DNA of 64,000 nucleotides from Streptomyces canus (GTDB lineage: Bacteria; Actinomycetota; Actinomycetes; Streptomycetales; Streptomycetaceae), in NCBI RefSeq assembly GCF_041435015.1, contig NZ_CP107989.1, forward strand, positions 3,596,001-3,660,000, given 5' to 3'. The translations under genes and the position numbers were made by a program. The notes under the pieces are model-generated. The model did no database searches, was not told where the DNA came from, and saw nothing but the letters and a program-made list of their open reading frames with translations. Below are positions 34,542 through 42,536 of the stretch, one piece after another (position 1 is the stretch's first letter; each line of letters begins with the position of its first letter).

Positions 34542-34867
34542 CCCCACGGTTCCACGTCGACGACCGCCTCCACCGGGATCGGCCCGTAGATGTGCGGGAA
34601 CTCCTCCGCACCGGGCTCGGGGGCCTCGTACTTCAGCGGAACGGCCAGCCGCGCGGGGTCGATGACCAGGAGCACCAGGTCGTCGGGGCCGTCGTAGGAG
34701 CCGTACAGGAAGGCGGCGACGGCGGGCAGTTGCTCGCGCGTCGAGCAGTGGATGAACCCCTCCTCCTGGAGGGTGCGGCCGCGCGTGGACATCTCGTACG
34801 TGCCCCGGGCGCGCGCCTCGTCCCACAGGGAGCGTTCCGTGAGGTGCAGGATCGGTGTCGTGGACAT
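34538..34867 (-). CDS. DUF952-family protein
   Basis: A 109-aa soluble protein with the DUF952 signatures: ILHLTERSLWDEARARG, EEGFIHCSTREQLPAVA, LVLLVIDPARL and the FPHIYGPIP end. Members resemble ADP-ribose-type folds and act on unknown small molecules. ATG at 34867 is preferred over a GTG nine bases earlier. Coupled to the small membrane protein gene. Confidence 0.9.
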   Translation of the reverse strand: MSTTPILHLTERSLWDEARARGTYEMSTRGRTLQEEGFIHCSTREQLPAVAAFLYGSYDGPDDLVLLVIDPARLAVPLKYEAPEPGAEEFPHIYGPIPVEAVVDVEPWG

Positions 34868-34877
34868 GGGACCCACG

Positions 34878-36083
34878 TTAGGGCCTCAGCCGGGCCGCCC
34901 GCCCCTGCAAATAGCGCTGCTCGGGCAGGCTCAGGGTCCTGGCCGCCGCCGACTCGTACGCGGCGCGGGCCTGCTCGCGGGAACCGGCCCGCTCCAGCAG
35001 ATGCCCGCGTACGGCGTCCAGGCGGTGCCCCAACGCGCCGGTGAGCGAGTCCAGTTCCGCGAGTCCGGCCTCCGGGCCGTGGACCATGGCGACGGCGACC
35101 GCCCGGTTCAGCCGCTCCACGGGCCCGGGAACGAGCCGTACGAGAACGTCGTACAGGCCGAGGATCTCCCGCCAGTCGGTCGCCTCCGCCGAGGGCGCCT
35201 CGTCGTGTACGGCGGCGATGGCCGCGCGGATCTGGTAGGGCCCGGCACGGCGGTGGGCCAGCGCCCGGGTGACCAGCGCGACGCCCTCCTCGATCGCCGC
35301 CTCGTCCCAGCGGGCGCGGTCCTGTTCGTCCAGGGGAACCAGGTCGCCGTCCGGGCCGGTGCGGGCGTCGCGGCGGGCGTCGGTGAGGAGCATCAGGGCG
35401 AGCAGGCCCGCGATCTCGCCGTCCTCGGGCAGGAGACGGTGGACCGTGCGGGTCAGACGGATCGCCTCGCCCGCGAGGTCGCGCCGCTGGAGAGCCGGGC
35501 CCGAGGTCGCCGTATGGCCCTCGTTGAAGATCAGGTAGAGGGTCTGCAGGACGGCGGGCAGCCGTTCCTCCCAGTTGTCGGGCCGCCCGAAGCCCACGCC
35601 CCGCACCTTCAGCTTGGCCCGGCTGATGCGCTGGGCCATGGTCGCCTCGGGGACGAGATATGCCCGGGCGATCTCCGCCGTGGTCAGCCCGCCGACCGCG
35701 CGCAGGGTGAGCGCGATCTGCGCGGACGCGGTGAGCTGCGGATGGCAGCACAGGAACAGCAGGGACAGCGTGTCGTCCTCGCGCGGCGCGCGATCGGCGA
35801 CGGCCGTGTCCCGCACGTCCAGCGCCGCCGCCCGCTCCTCGCGCGCCCGCCGCGCCTCCTCCGCGCGCAGCGCGTCCGTCAGCCGCCGCGAGGCCACCTT
35901 GATGAGCCACCCCCGCGGATTGTCGGGCACGCCTGCCGAGGGCCACTGCCCGGCCGCGGCGAGCAGTGCCTCCTGTACGGCGTCCTCGGCGGCGTCGAAA
36001 TGGCCGTACCGCCTGACCAGCGCGCCGAGGACCTGCGGCGCGTGCAGGCGCAGCAGGTCCTCGGTCTCGGCGGCTCCTCGCAC
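34878..36083 (-). CDS. ECF-type RNA polymerase sigma factor with C-terminal TPR-like (DUF6596) domain
   Basis: A 401-aa sigma factor of the large ECF group paired with YciI proteins. Region 2 is seen in VLGALVRRYGHFDAAEDAVQEALLAA and NPRGWLIKVASRRLTDALR; region 4 in TLRAVGGLTTAEIARAYLVPEATMAQRISRAK. The C-terminal half (from about residue 180) is the DUF6596/TPR-like region (LYLIFNEGHTAT, GPYQIRAAIAAVH, LGHRLDAVRGHLLERAG). No anti-sigma gene is linked; in this group the extension and the partner protein take over control. GTG at 36083 follows tgagg, five bases after the YciI stop. Confidence 0.93.
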   Translation of the reverse strand: MRGAAETEDLLRLHAPQVLGALVRRYGHFDAAEDAVQEALLAAAGQWPSAGVPDNPRGWLIKVASRRLTDALRAEEARRAREERAAALDVRDTAVADRAPREDDTLSLLFLCCHPQLTASAQIALTLRAVGGLTTAEIARAYLVPEATMAQRISRAKLKVRGVGFGRPDNWEERLPAVLQTLYLIFNEGHTATSGPALQRRDLAGEAIRLTRTVHRLLPEDGEIAGLLALMLLTDARRDARTGPDGDLVPLDEQDRARWDEAAIEEGVALVTRALAHRRAGPYQIRAAIAAVHDEAPSAEATDWREILGLYDVLVRLVPGPVERLNRAVAVAMVHGPEAGLAELDSLTGALGHRLDAVRGHLLERAGSREQARAAYESAAARTLSLPEQRYLQGRAARLRP

Positions 36084-36088
36084 GGTCC

Positions 36089-36502
36089 TCAGATGTCCCC
36101 GGCGCCGTCCAGGATGGGCCGGATCACCACCGGGTAGTCGGGGGCGCCGGCGGGCTGGGGGCACTGGGCGATGCGCTCGGCGATCTCCGTGACGCGCTCC
36201 AGGCTCTCGCACTCCAGCACCCAGTAGCCGCACAGCAGCTCCTTGGTCTCGCTGTAGGGCCCGTCGGTGATCACGGCCTTGCCGTCCGCGCCCCGGTTGA
36301 CGTGCCGGACCTTCGCGGGCTCGGCGAGCCCCTGGGCGTCGAGCATCTCGCCGGTCTCGGACAGGTCGTCGTTGATGGCGCTCATGAACGCGTACATCGT
36401 CTGGATCTCCTGCTCGCTCCAGGCCGGGGAGTGCTCGGAGCCCTTGCCGCGCATGGCCTCGTAGTCGGCCTGCGTTCCCTGCACCATGACCAGGTACTTC
36501 AT
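36089..36502 (-). CDS. YciI/DGPF-domain protein, partner of the ECF sigma factor
   Basis: A 137-aa protein with MKYLVMVQGTQADYEAM at the start, ITDGPYSETKELLCGYWVLE (the DGPF-type motif, here D-G-P-Y) and CPQPAGAPDYPVVIRPIL. YciI proteins are ferredoxin-like dimers with a conserved His-Asp pair and unclear chemistry. The operon order YciI then ECF sigma factor is widely conserved, and the protein is thought to help control the sigma factor. ATG at 36502 follows ggagcgga. Confidence 0.93.
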   Translation of the reverse strand: MKYLVMVQGTQADYEAMRGKGSEHSPAWSEQEIQTMYAFMSAINDDLSETGEMLDAQGLAEPAKVRHVNRGADGKAVITDGPYSETKELLCGYWVLECESLERVTEIAERIAQCPQPAGAPDYPVVIRPILDGAGDI

Positions 36503-36587
36503 GATTCCGCTCCTTCGGCTTCGGCCGCCCCGTGCGGGCGGCTCTCACGGGGGACGTCGGAGCCGGGGACGGATTCTCGACACGGAT

Positions 36588-36803
36588 TCAGGAACTTTTC
36601 TCGGCAGGGGCGCCACCGCGGTCCTCGCCGGGCGCGGTGACCTCGTCGGACTGGGTGACCTTGTCGACGTTCGCCTTGCACCCGGGGTTGTGGCACGGGC
36701 CGCCCACCCACAGGGGGACCCACGCACCCAGCGTCTTGTGACGCCGTACCACTGTCTCGACCGGCTGTCCGCAGACGGGACAGACGTGTTCGTCGCTGTC
36801 CAT
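36588..36803 (-). CDS. Small zinc-ribbon protein
   Basis: A 71-aa protein with two Cys pairs, CPVCG near residue 8 and CHNPGC near residue 37, spaced as a four-Cys zinc ribbon, and a polar tail rich in Asp/Glu. RRHKTLGAWVPLWVGGP lies between the pairs. Possibly a nucleic-acid- or protein-binding ribbon; no partner is evident. ATG at 36803. Confidence 0.8.
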   Translation of the reverse strand: MDSDEHVCPVCGQPVETVVRRHKTLGAWVPLWVGGPCHNPGCKANVDKVTQSDEVTAPGEDRGGAPAEKSS

Positions 36804-36875
36804 GCCTTCAGGGTAGAGCGAGGGGGCCGCGGGCGCTTCCCGCCCTGGACGCCCGGCTCGCCGGGGCTTTCGCGG

Positions 36876-37460
36876 TCAGCCCTTCCTGCTGTACGTCCGC
36901 ACCAGGACGCCGTTGTCGAACAGGCGGACCTCGTCGAGCGCGAACCCGGTGACGGCGAAGTCGGCGGCGAACATCGGCATGCCACTGCCGAGCACGACCG
37001 GGTAGGTCTTGATGACGAGTTCGTCGATCTCGTCGCGCAGTTCGCCGGCGAGCTGGGAACCGCCGCACAGCCAGATGCCGAACTCGCCGCCCTCCGCCTT
37101 CAGTTCGCGCACCCTGCCGACCAGGTCGTCGGCGATGATCTCGACGTGCGGGTCGGGCGACTCGGCGAGCGTGCGCGAGGCGACGTACTCGCGCAGGTGG
37201 GAGTACGGGCTGGTGATGCCCTCCTTCAGCCCCACCTCGTAGCTGCCGCGGCCCTGGATGACCGTGTCGAACCTCTTGTTCTCCAGATCGTCGATGCCGA
37301 GGCTTCTGCGGCCGTGGGTCGCGACGGTCTCCGGGTACTCGGTCGTGAGGTACGCGAGGAACTCCTCGTCGAGGAACGCGTACATGAACGACGCGTCGCC
37401 GTCCGGGTCTCCGATGAAGCCGTCGATCGAGCAGGCGACGAAGTACGTGAGCTTTCGCAA
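36876..37460 (-). CDS. Dihydrofolate-reductase-like (RibD C-terminal) protein
   Basis: A 194-aa protein of the RibD_C/DHFR superfamily: RKLTYFVACSIDGFIGDPDG at the N-terminus, RFDTVIQGRGSYEVGL, and FGIWLCGGSQLAGELRDEIDE with the Gly-rich NADPH-binding loop. Actinobacterial paralogues act on unknown pterin- or other substrates; it is unlikely to be the housekeeping DHFR. TTG at 37460 is the probable start, with aaaagaga upstream. Divergent from a broken tetR gene, with two TTGTAGT copies (37508-37514 and 37522-37528) in the shared 118-bp region that look like a remaining operator. Confidence 0.9.
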   Translation of the reverse strand: MRKLTYFVACSIDGFIGDPDGDASFMYAFLDEEFLAYLTTEYPETVATHGRRSLGIDDLENKRFDTVIQGRGSYEVGLKEGITSPYSHLREYVASRTLAESPDPHVEIIADDLVGRVRELKAEGGEFGIWLCGGSQLAGELRDEIDELVIKTYPVVLGSGMPMFAADFAVTGFALDEVRLFDNGVLVRTYSRKG

Positions 37461-37578
37461 GCGGGTCTCTTTTCGTAGGCTGCGCCCTGGCGCGTGAACC
37501 ACATCAGTTGTAGTACTTCACTTGTAGTGTTTGCAAGCTGTTTTCGACATCGGACGCAACTGGGAGGGGAGATTCCGC

Positions 37579-38087
37579 ATGGCCGGCACCCCGGAGCGCC
37601 GGGCCGCGCTCGTGGACGCGGGGGTCGAGGTGCTCGCCCGCGAGGGGGCACGCGGGCTGACGTTCCGCGCGGTCGACACCGAGGCGGGGGTGCCGGTGGG
37701 CACGTCCTCGAACTACTTCACCAGCCGCGACGACCTGCTCCGCCAGATCGACGCCCGTCTCCCTGTGACCGCACGGGCTACCTGCGCCTCCTGGAAACGC
37801 GCCTGGAAGCCACTCGCCGCCCCGAACCACGGTCCTCCTACACCCAGTCGGTCCGGGCAGACCTGGACGAGGGCATGCGGTTCCACCGCGAGGCGGGCCT
37901 GCCGGGCGGAGACGAGACGGTCATGGTGCTCTATCTGGCCATGCTGGGGCTGCTGTTGGAGCACCTGACGCCACCGGGGGTGCTGGAGGGTGCACTGCCG
38001 GGGACGAGCGTTCCGGAGGCTCTGGTGGAACGGATCGTGGAGACGATCGTCCCGGCGACCGAGTCAAGGGGCGCGGGGCCGCATTGA
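37579..38087 (+). pseudogene. TetR-family regulator, disrupted by deletion and frameshift
   Basis: The N-terminal HTH is intact from the ATG at 37579: ERRAALVDAGVEVLAREG, RGLTFRAVDTEAGVPVGTSSNYF, SRDDLLRQIDARL. Right after this, near 37750-37770, the frame changes and the sequence resumes as GYLRLLETRLEATRRPEPRS and LYLAMLGLLLEHLTPPGVLEG, the ligand-binding part of a TetR. About 40 residues that normally lie between the first and second ligand-domain helices are missing, so a deletion not divisible by three occurred. The natural stop is now inside a degenerate intergenic repeat. The HTH fragment alone could still bind DNA, but a stable dimer is doubtful. Confidence 0.8.
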
Positions 38088-38394
38088 ATCTGCGGCTGCG
38101 GCCACGTGGGCGCGACCGGACCCCACTCGAGGCGGGGCCTCATCGCATCTACGCCTACCGCCACGCCGCGTGGTCACGACGGGCACCCACTCGGCCGCAG
38201 CGCAAAACGCCCTGCCCCGGCACCAACGCGCGAGCCAAACGGCGCCCACTGCACTGATCTACGGCCGCCGCCACGTGGGCCGCGTCCAAACCCCACCCGA
38301 CCGCAGCCGCAGCACGACCCACGCCGGCACTATCGCGCGAGTCAAGGCGCGCCGGCCGCACTGAAACTGCGGCCACCGCCACCTGGGCTGCGTC
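38061..38394. repeat. Three degenerate copies of a ~56-bp Streptomyces intergenic repeat
   Basis: Copies at about 38061-38117, 38232-38287 and 38340-38394 share the order gagtcaagg, gcactga, ctgcggc, cgccacgtgggc, gcgacc/gcgtcc. The first supplies the end and stop of the broken tetR; a related ggcactatcgcgc motif occurs at about 38326 and 38403, the latter touching the 3' end of the next gene. Similar GC-rich elements are scattered in Streptomyces genomes. No gene is seen in 38088-38406. Confidence 0.65.
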
Positions 38395-38406
38395 CCCGCC
38401 CCGGCA

Positions 38407-39012
38407 CTATCGCGCAGGGCGCGGCTCGCGCCACATGGGCCACATCTGAGGTCCGTCCGGCAGGTCGAGCGGCCGCTCCACCAGCTCAAAGCCGAGCCGC
38501 TCGTACAACTCACGACTCCGCGCGCTGCTCGCCTCCAGATAGGCGGGCACCGTCTCCCGGTCGCACCGCTCCAGAACCGCCCCGATGAGCGCGGTCCCGA
38601 GCCCCTCCCCCTGCCGCTCCGGAGCCACCCCGATCATCCACAGATACTCGTGCGCCCGTCCCGACGGATGCACATCCGCAGTGAGCCGCCCGATCAACTC
38701 GATCCGCTCGTTGCCCGGATCGATCGCCTCCCTCAACTGGGCGAACCCGTCCTCCTCGTCATGCCCGTCAGCACTCTCGGCCGGCACCGGCAGCCACAAC
38801 GCGCACGCCGCCCCGTCCTCCGTGACATCGACCCGCCCCTCGGCGAGCACGATGTCGACGAACGCGGCCATCAACCGGGGGTGGAGCGTCCGGCGCTCCT
38901 CCTCCCCCGGAAAGATCCACCCACTGACCGGATCGCCCTGGAAGGCCGCGTCCAGCAGCCGCGCGACCAGCTCGCGGTCATCTGCGCCGGCCGTCCGTAT
39001 CGCCACGCCCAT
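38407..39012 (-). CDS. GNAT-family N-acetyltransferase
   Basis: A 201-aa acetyltransferase starting at the ATG at 39012 with aaggag seven bases upstream. The fold is complete: VAIRTAGADDRELVARLLD, the beta4 strand YLWMIGVAPERQGEGLGTALIGA with the acetyl-CoA loop Q-G-E-G-L-G, and YLEASSARSRELYERLGFE. The F-x-G-D-P-V-S-G-W-I-F-P segment near the start is typical of actinobacterial small-molecule acetyltransferases. Substrate unknown. Lies convergently beside the repeat cluster. Confidence 0.9.
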   Translation of the reverse strand: MGVAIRTAGADDRELVARLLDAAFQGDPVSGWIFPGEEERRTLHPRLMAAFVDIVLAEGRVDVTEDGAACALWLPVPAESADGHDEEDGFAQLREAIDPGNERIELIGRLTADVHPSGRAHEYLWMIGVAPERQGEGLGTALIGAVLERCDRETVPAYLEASSARSRELYERLGFELVERPLDLPDGPQMWPMWREPRPAR

Positions 39013-39180
39013 GCCCCACTCCTTTGTCTCAACCACCTTTGGCCACAAGGATGTTGAGACTATCCGGTGAGCGCGGAAACGGGCCCCGCACACCGTGGGG
39101 ATGTGCGGGACCCGCCGACCGGAGCCCCCGGAGGGCCGCGCGGGGTCAGGAACCGCGCGGTACCGGGCGCTCCGGGGTTC

Positions 39181-40677
39181 TCAGGCGCTGCGCCGCGTCA
39201 CGAACTCCGCGAGGGACAACAGCCCACCCGCCGCTTCCGGATCGGGCACCGCACGGGCCAGCTGCCCCATCGCCCGGGCCATCCGGTCGGCGGCCTGCAC
39301 CTGCGCCCAGTCGCGTCCGCCTGCCTCCTCGACGGCGAGGGCCGTACGCGCCAGATCCCCTTCGTCGTACGGCGCCGAGTACAGCGCGGCCAGTTCCGCG
39401 GCCGCCGCCGTACCGGAGGTGAGGGCGGCGACCACCGGGAGGGACTTCTTGCGGGCGGCGAGGTCCGCGCCGGCCGGCTTGCCGGTGCGGCTCGGGTCGC
39501 CCCATATGCCGATCACGTCGTCGATGAGCTGGAAGGCGAGCCCGGCCTCCCGGCCGAACGCGTCCATCGCCCCGACCTCCTCGCCGGACGCTCCCGCGTA
39601 CAGCGCCCCGAGGGCACAGGCACACCCGAGCAGCGCCCCCGTCTTGGCCTCGGCCATGACCAGGACCTGGTCGAGGGTGACCTCGCCGGGGTCGAGTGCC
39701 TCCATGGCGGTGTCCTCGTGCTGGCCCTCGCACAGCTCGACGACACAGTCCGCGAGCCGGGCCGCGGCCATTCCCGCCGCGGGGTGCGGGTCCTCGGCCA
39801 GCAGCCGGAGCGCCAGCGCCTGGAGGGCGTCCCCGGCGAGGATCGCGTCGGCGTCGCCGAACACCGTCCACGCGGTGGGCCGGTGCCTTCGGGTGGTGTC
39901 GCGGTCCATCACGTCGTCGTGCAGCAACGTGAAGTTGTGGACCAACTCCACCGCCACGGCCGCCCGGACGGCCGCCGCCCTCGCCCGGTCACCTCCGAGG
40001 GCGGTGGCCGCGGTGAGGACGAGTGCGGGCCGTATCGCCTTGCCCGCGTTGCCCGCCGCCGGGGTGCCGTCGGCGTGCTCCCAGCCGAAGTGGTAGAGCG
40101 CGACCCTGCGCAACGAACCGGGCAGCGACTCCAGGGCGGAGCGCAGCTCGGGATCGACCGACGCCCGGACCCGCTCCAGGATCACCCCGGCCTCATGGCC
40201 GTCGAGCGGAGACGTCTCGGACCGCGGGGCAGGGCCATGAAGCGGAGGGTCCTCGGGCCGCGGGGCGGGCACGTGAAGCGGAGTCGTCTCGGGACACGGG
40301 TCAGGGCCGCGAAGCGAAGGCGTCTCGGTCCGCACTTCGGGCCCAGGGAGCGGAGGCAACTCGACCCGCACCTCGGACCCGTGCAGCGGACGCGCCTCGG
40401 ACCGCGGGGCAGGCCCGTGAAGCAGAGGCGTCTCGGCCCGCACCCCGGACCCCTCAAGCAGAGGCGTCTCGACCCGCGCCTCCACCCCCTGAAGCTCACG
40501 CGCCTCGGCCTCCTGGTGCGAACGGGTCTCGTGACCGTCGCGTGGGCCCGTCTCACCTGCCTGTGCCCGCTCCCCGGGCCGTGCGGTGGCCGGCACCGCC
40601 GTCCCCCCGGCCGCCGGCACCCGCACCTCCGCCCTTTGTGATGCCCACGTCTGCGTCCCCGTCGTGAATTCGGCCAT
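39181..40677 (-). CDS. Polyprenyl diphosphate synthase with repetitive N-terminal domain (candidate encapsulin cargo)
   Basis: An isoprenyl diphosphate synthase of about 498 aa; the catalytic part is residues 165-498. First aspartate-rich motif LLHDDVMD (Asp254, Asp255, Asp258), second QLIDDVIGIWGD (Asp386-387), basic GKAIRPALV before the first motif; product is likely C15-C20 but is not certain. The usual enzyme is about 330-360 aa; the extra 165 residues are low-complexity, rich in Pro/Glu/Arg/Gly, with nine 12-residue repeats at 58-165 (consensus E-x-x-x-L-x-G-P-x-x-R-x). It lies 141 bp downstream of an EshA-type shell gene on the same strand. Disordered N-terminal extensions are the known cargo-loading signals of family 2 encapsulins, so this enzyme is probably packaged in that shell. 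ATG at 40677 follows gaggggggtt. Confidence 0.92.
   Translation of the reverse strand: MAEFTTGTQTWASQRAEVRVPAAGGTAVPATARPGERAQAGETGPRDGHETRSHQEAEARELQGVEARVETPLLEGSGVRAETPLLHGPAPRSEARPLHGSEVRVELPPLPGPEVRTETPSLRGPDPCPETTPLHVPAPRPEDPPLHGPAPRSETSPLDGHEAGVILERVRASVDPELRSALESLPGSLRRVALYHFGWEHADGTPAAGNAGKAIRPALVLTAATALGGDRARAAAVRAAVAVELVHNFTLLHDDVMDRDTTRRHRPTAWTVFGDADAILAGDALQALALRLLAEDPHPAAGMAAARLADCVVELCEGQHEDTAMEALDPGEVTLDQVLVMAEAKTGALLGCACALGALYAGASGEEVGAMDAFGREAGLAFQLIDDVIGIWGDPSRTGKPAGADLAARKKSLPVVAALTSGTAAAAELAALYSAPYDEGDLARTALAVEEAGGRDWAQVQAADRMARAMGQLARAVPDPEAAGGLLSLAEFVTRRSA
40183..40506 (-). repeat. Nine in-frame 36-bp units encoding 12-residue repeats
   Basis: Glu residues fall at exact 12-residue steps (58, 70, 82, 94, 106, 118, 130, 142, 154). 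Leu is at position 5 in all nine units, Gly at position 7 in eight, Arg at position 11 in most. DNA units are diverged but keep the 36-bp period, so the period is under selection or recent expansion. Units such as ETPLLHGPAPRS and EDPPLHGPAPRS show the pattern. Confidence 0.93.
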
Positions 40678-40770
40678 GGAACCCCCCTCGGTCAGGCCGC
40701 GGACGGTGGCACTTCCGCTGTGTGCGGGCGCGTTCCACGGGGGTGTCTCCACCTCGGCGTCCGACCGGGG

Positions 40771-40796
40771 TGTACCCGCCCCGGTGGGCGGGGACA
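40771..40796 (-). terminator. Hairpin between shell and cargo genes
   Basis: cccgccc (40775-40781) pairs with gggcggg (40786-40792) across a cggt loop, and the flanking tgt/aca extend it with one mismatch. It may attenuate read-through so that shell and cargo are made in unequal amounts; it has no T-run. Confidence 0.5.
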
Positions 40797-40817
40797 CGCC
40801 TCCCACGTGCAGAAACG

Positions 40818-42224
40818 TCACCTCCAGCGGCCGATCTCGACGTTCTCCAGGACTCCGAGCGCGTCCGGCACCAGCACGGCCGCCGAGTAGTAGGCCGTCA
40901 CGAGGTACTTGATGATGGACTGCTCGTTGATGCCCATGAACCGCACCGACAGACTCGGCTCGATCTCGTCCGGGATACCGGCCTGCTGGAGGCCGATGAC
41001 CCCCTGGTCGGCCTCACCGGTACGCATGGCGATGATCGACGTGGTCCGCTCCGGGGTGACCGGGATCTTGTTGCACGGGTAGATCGGCACCCCGCGCCAG
41101 GTGGGGATGCGGTTGCCCCCCATGTCGATGGTCTCGGGCACCAGTCCGCGCTTGTTGAGCTCGCGGCCGATCGCGGAGATCGCGCGCGGGTGGGCGAGCA
41201 GCAGCTTGGTACCCCGGCGGCGGCTGAGCAGCTCGTCGAGGTCGTCGGGGCTGGGCACGCCGTCGTGCGGTTGGAGCCGCTGGTCGTACTCGCAGTTGTT
41301 CAGCAGCCCGAACTCGCGGTTGTTGACGAGTTCGTGCTCCTGCCGCTCCTTGAGCGCCTCGACGGTCAGCCGGATCTGCTGTTCCGTCTGGTTCATCGGC
41401 TGGTTGTACAGGTCGGCCACCCGCGTGTGGATGCGCAGGACGGTCTGGGCGATGCTCAGCTCGTACTCACGCGGACTCGCGTCGTAGTCGACGAAGGTGT
41501 GCGGGATGTCGGGCTCGCCGTCGTGGCCCGCCGCGAGGTCGATCTCCTTCTCGCCGTACTTGTTGGTGCGCTGCGAGGGGATCGCGCGCTGTTCCCGGAG
41601 GTGCTCGCGCAGGGCGTCGGTGCGCTCCGCCACCTGCTCGACGTCCTGGCGGGGCAGTACGAGGACCGTACAGGCGGTGGCCGCGCGGGCGGTGTACTCC
41701 CAGATGGCGTCCGGGTCGAGGAGCGCCTGGTCGCCGAAGTAGGCGCCGTCGGCGAGGACTCCGAGGACCGCGTCGTCGCCGTAGGGGCCGGTGCCGACCT
41801 TCTCCACCCTGCCGTGCGCCAGCAGGTACACCTCGTCGGCCTGGGCGCCGAACGAGGCGATCACCGAGCCCGGGGTGAACTCCCGCTGCTGGCAGCGTCG
41901 GGCGAGTTCGGAGAGCACGTCGTCGTCCTCGTACGACCTCAGCGCCGGCAGTTCGCGCAACTCGTCGGGGATCACCTCGACCCGGTCCCCGGTCTTCACG
42001 AAGGTCACCCGGCCGTCGCCCACGGCATAGCTCAGCCGTCGGTTCACCCGGTACGTGCCACCCTGGACGTTCACCCAGGGCAGCATGCGCAGAAGCCAGC
42101 GGGAGCTGATCTCCTGCATCTGGGGTGCGGACTTGGTGGTGGTGGCCAGGTTCCGCGCGGCCGCCGTGCCAAGGCTCTGCTGCGGCCGGTCCTGCTCGGT
42201 GCGGACCTCTTCGCCTACCGACAT
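40818..42224 (-). CDS. eshA: EshA-type family 2B encapsulin shell protein with cyclic-nucleotide-binding insert
   Basis: A 468-aa protein of the EshA family, now recognised as HK97-fold encapsulin shells with an inserted cNMP-binding domain. The N-arm and E-loop region ([41 protein letters not shown]) precede the insert at about 95-205: [23 protein letters not shown] and the phosphate cassette YFGDQALL...TARAAT, where Asp replaces the usual Glu and the Arg is kept. The remaining HK97 part follows ([59 protein letters not shown]). EshA is known in Streptomyces for effects on growth and antibiotic production. The ATG at 42224 has ggagg ten bases upstream. A polyprenyl synthase follows downstream. 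Confidence 0.93.
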   Translation of the reverse strand: MSVGEEVRTEQDRPQQSLGTAAARNLATTTKSAPQMQEISSRWLLRMLPWVNVQGGTYRVNRRLSYAVGDGRVTFVKTGDRVEVIPDELRELPALRSYEDDDVLSELARRCQQREFTPGSVIASFGAQADEVYLLAHGRVEKVGTGPYGDDAVLGVLADGAYFGDQALLDPDAIWEYTARAATACTVLVLPRQDVEQVAERTDALREHLREQRAIPSQRTNKYGEKEIDLAAGHDGEPDIPHTFVDYDASPREYELSIAQTVLRIHTRVADLYNQPMNQTEQQIRLTVEALKERQEHELVNNREFGLLNNCEYDQRLQPHDGVPSPDDLDELLSRRRGTKLLLAHPRAISAIGRELNKRGLVPETIDMGGNRIPTWRGVPIYPCNKIPVTPERTTSIIAMRTGEADQGVIGLQQAGIPDEIEPSLSVRFMGINEQSIIKYLVTAYYSAAVLVPDALGVLENVEIGRWR

Positions 42225-42536
42225 AAGGAATTGCCCTCCCGGTACATGCCCGGACGCGATCTGCTCCCGGGCATCGTGTGCAGGGACAAGCCTTCCTTAC
42301 GGAACGTGGCGGTGCTATTACACGAAAGAGCGGGAATGGATCATCGCGAGGCTGGGCATATGCGCGGTTCATGTCCGCTGACGACAGGTCAAGTCCACTT
42401 CCTGGAACGGAATTTGTCTGTCCGAATCAGCTCGCACGCTGTACGAACCAGGAGTCGGAGACCGCCGTTTTCGGTACAAGCACCGGTACGAGCCGGGCGC
42501 GGTCGGCGGCCGGTGCGCAGTGCGAAGGAGGGGGCC
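42225..42536. other. 312-bp divergent promoter region between eshA and the amidase
   Basis: No gene is seen. The sequence is less GC-rich than its neighbours around 42300-42340 and 42400-42480, as expected for promoters firing both ways, but no convincing paired -35/-10 boxes or operator palindromes could be assigned by eye. Confidence 0.5.

Noticed and set aside
34400-35044. Plus-strand frame across the DUF952 and sigma-factor region
   Set aside because: Pro/Arg/Ala low-complexity product; the minus-strand genes are conserved and coupled.
36804-36875. Possible small gene between the zinc-ribbon and reductase genes
   Set aside because: The gap is only 72 bp and has no start with a ribosome site.
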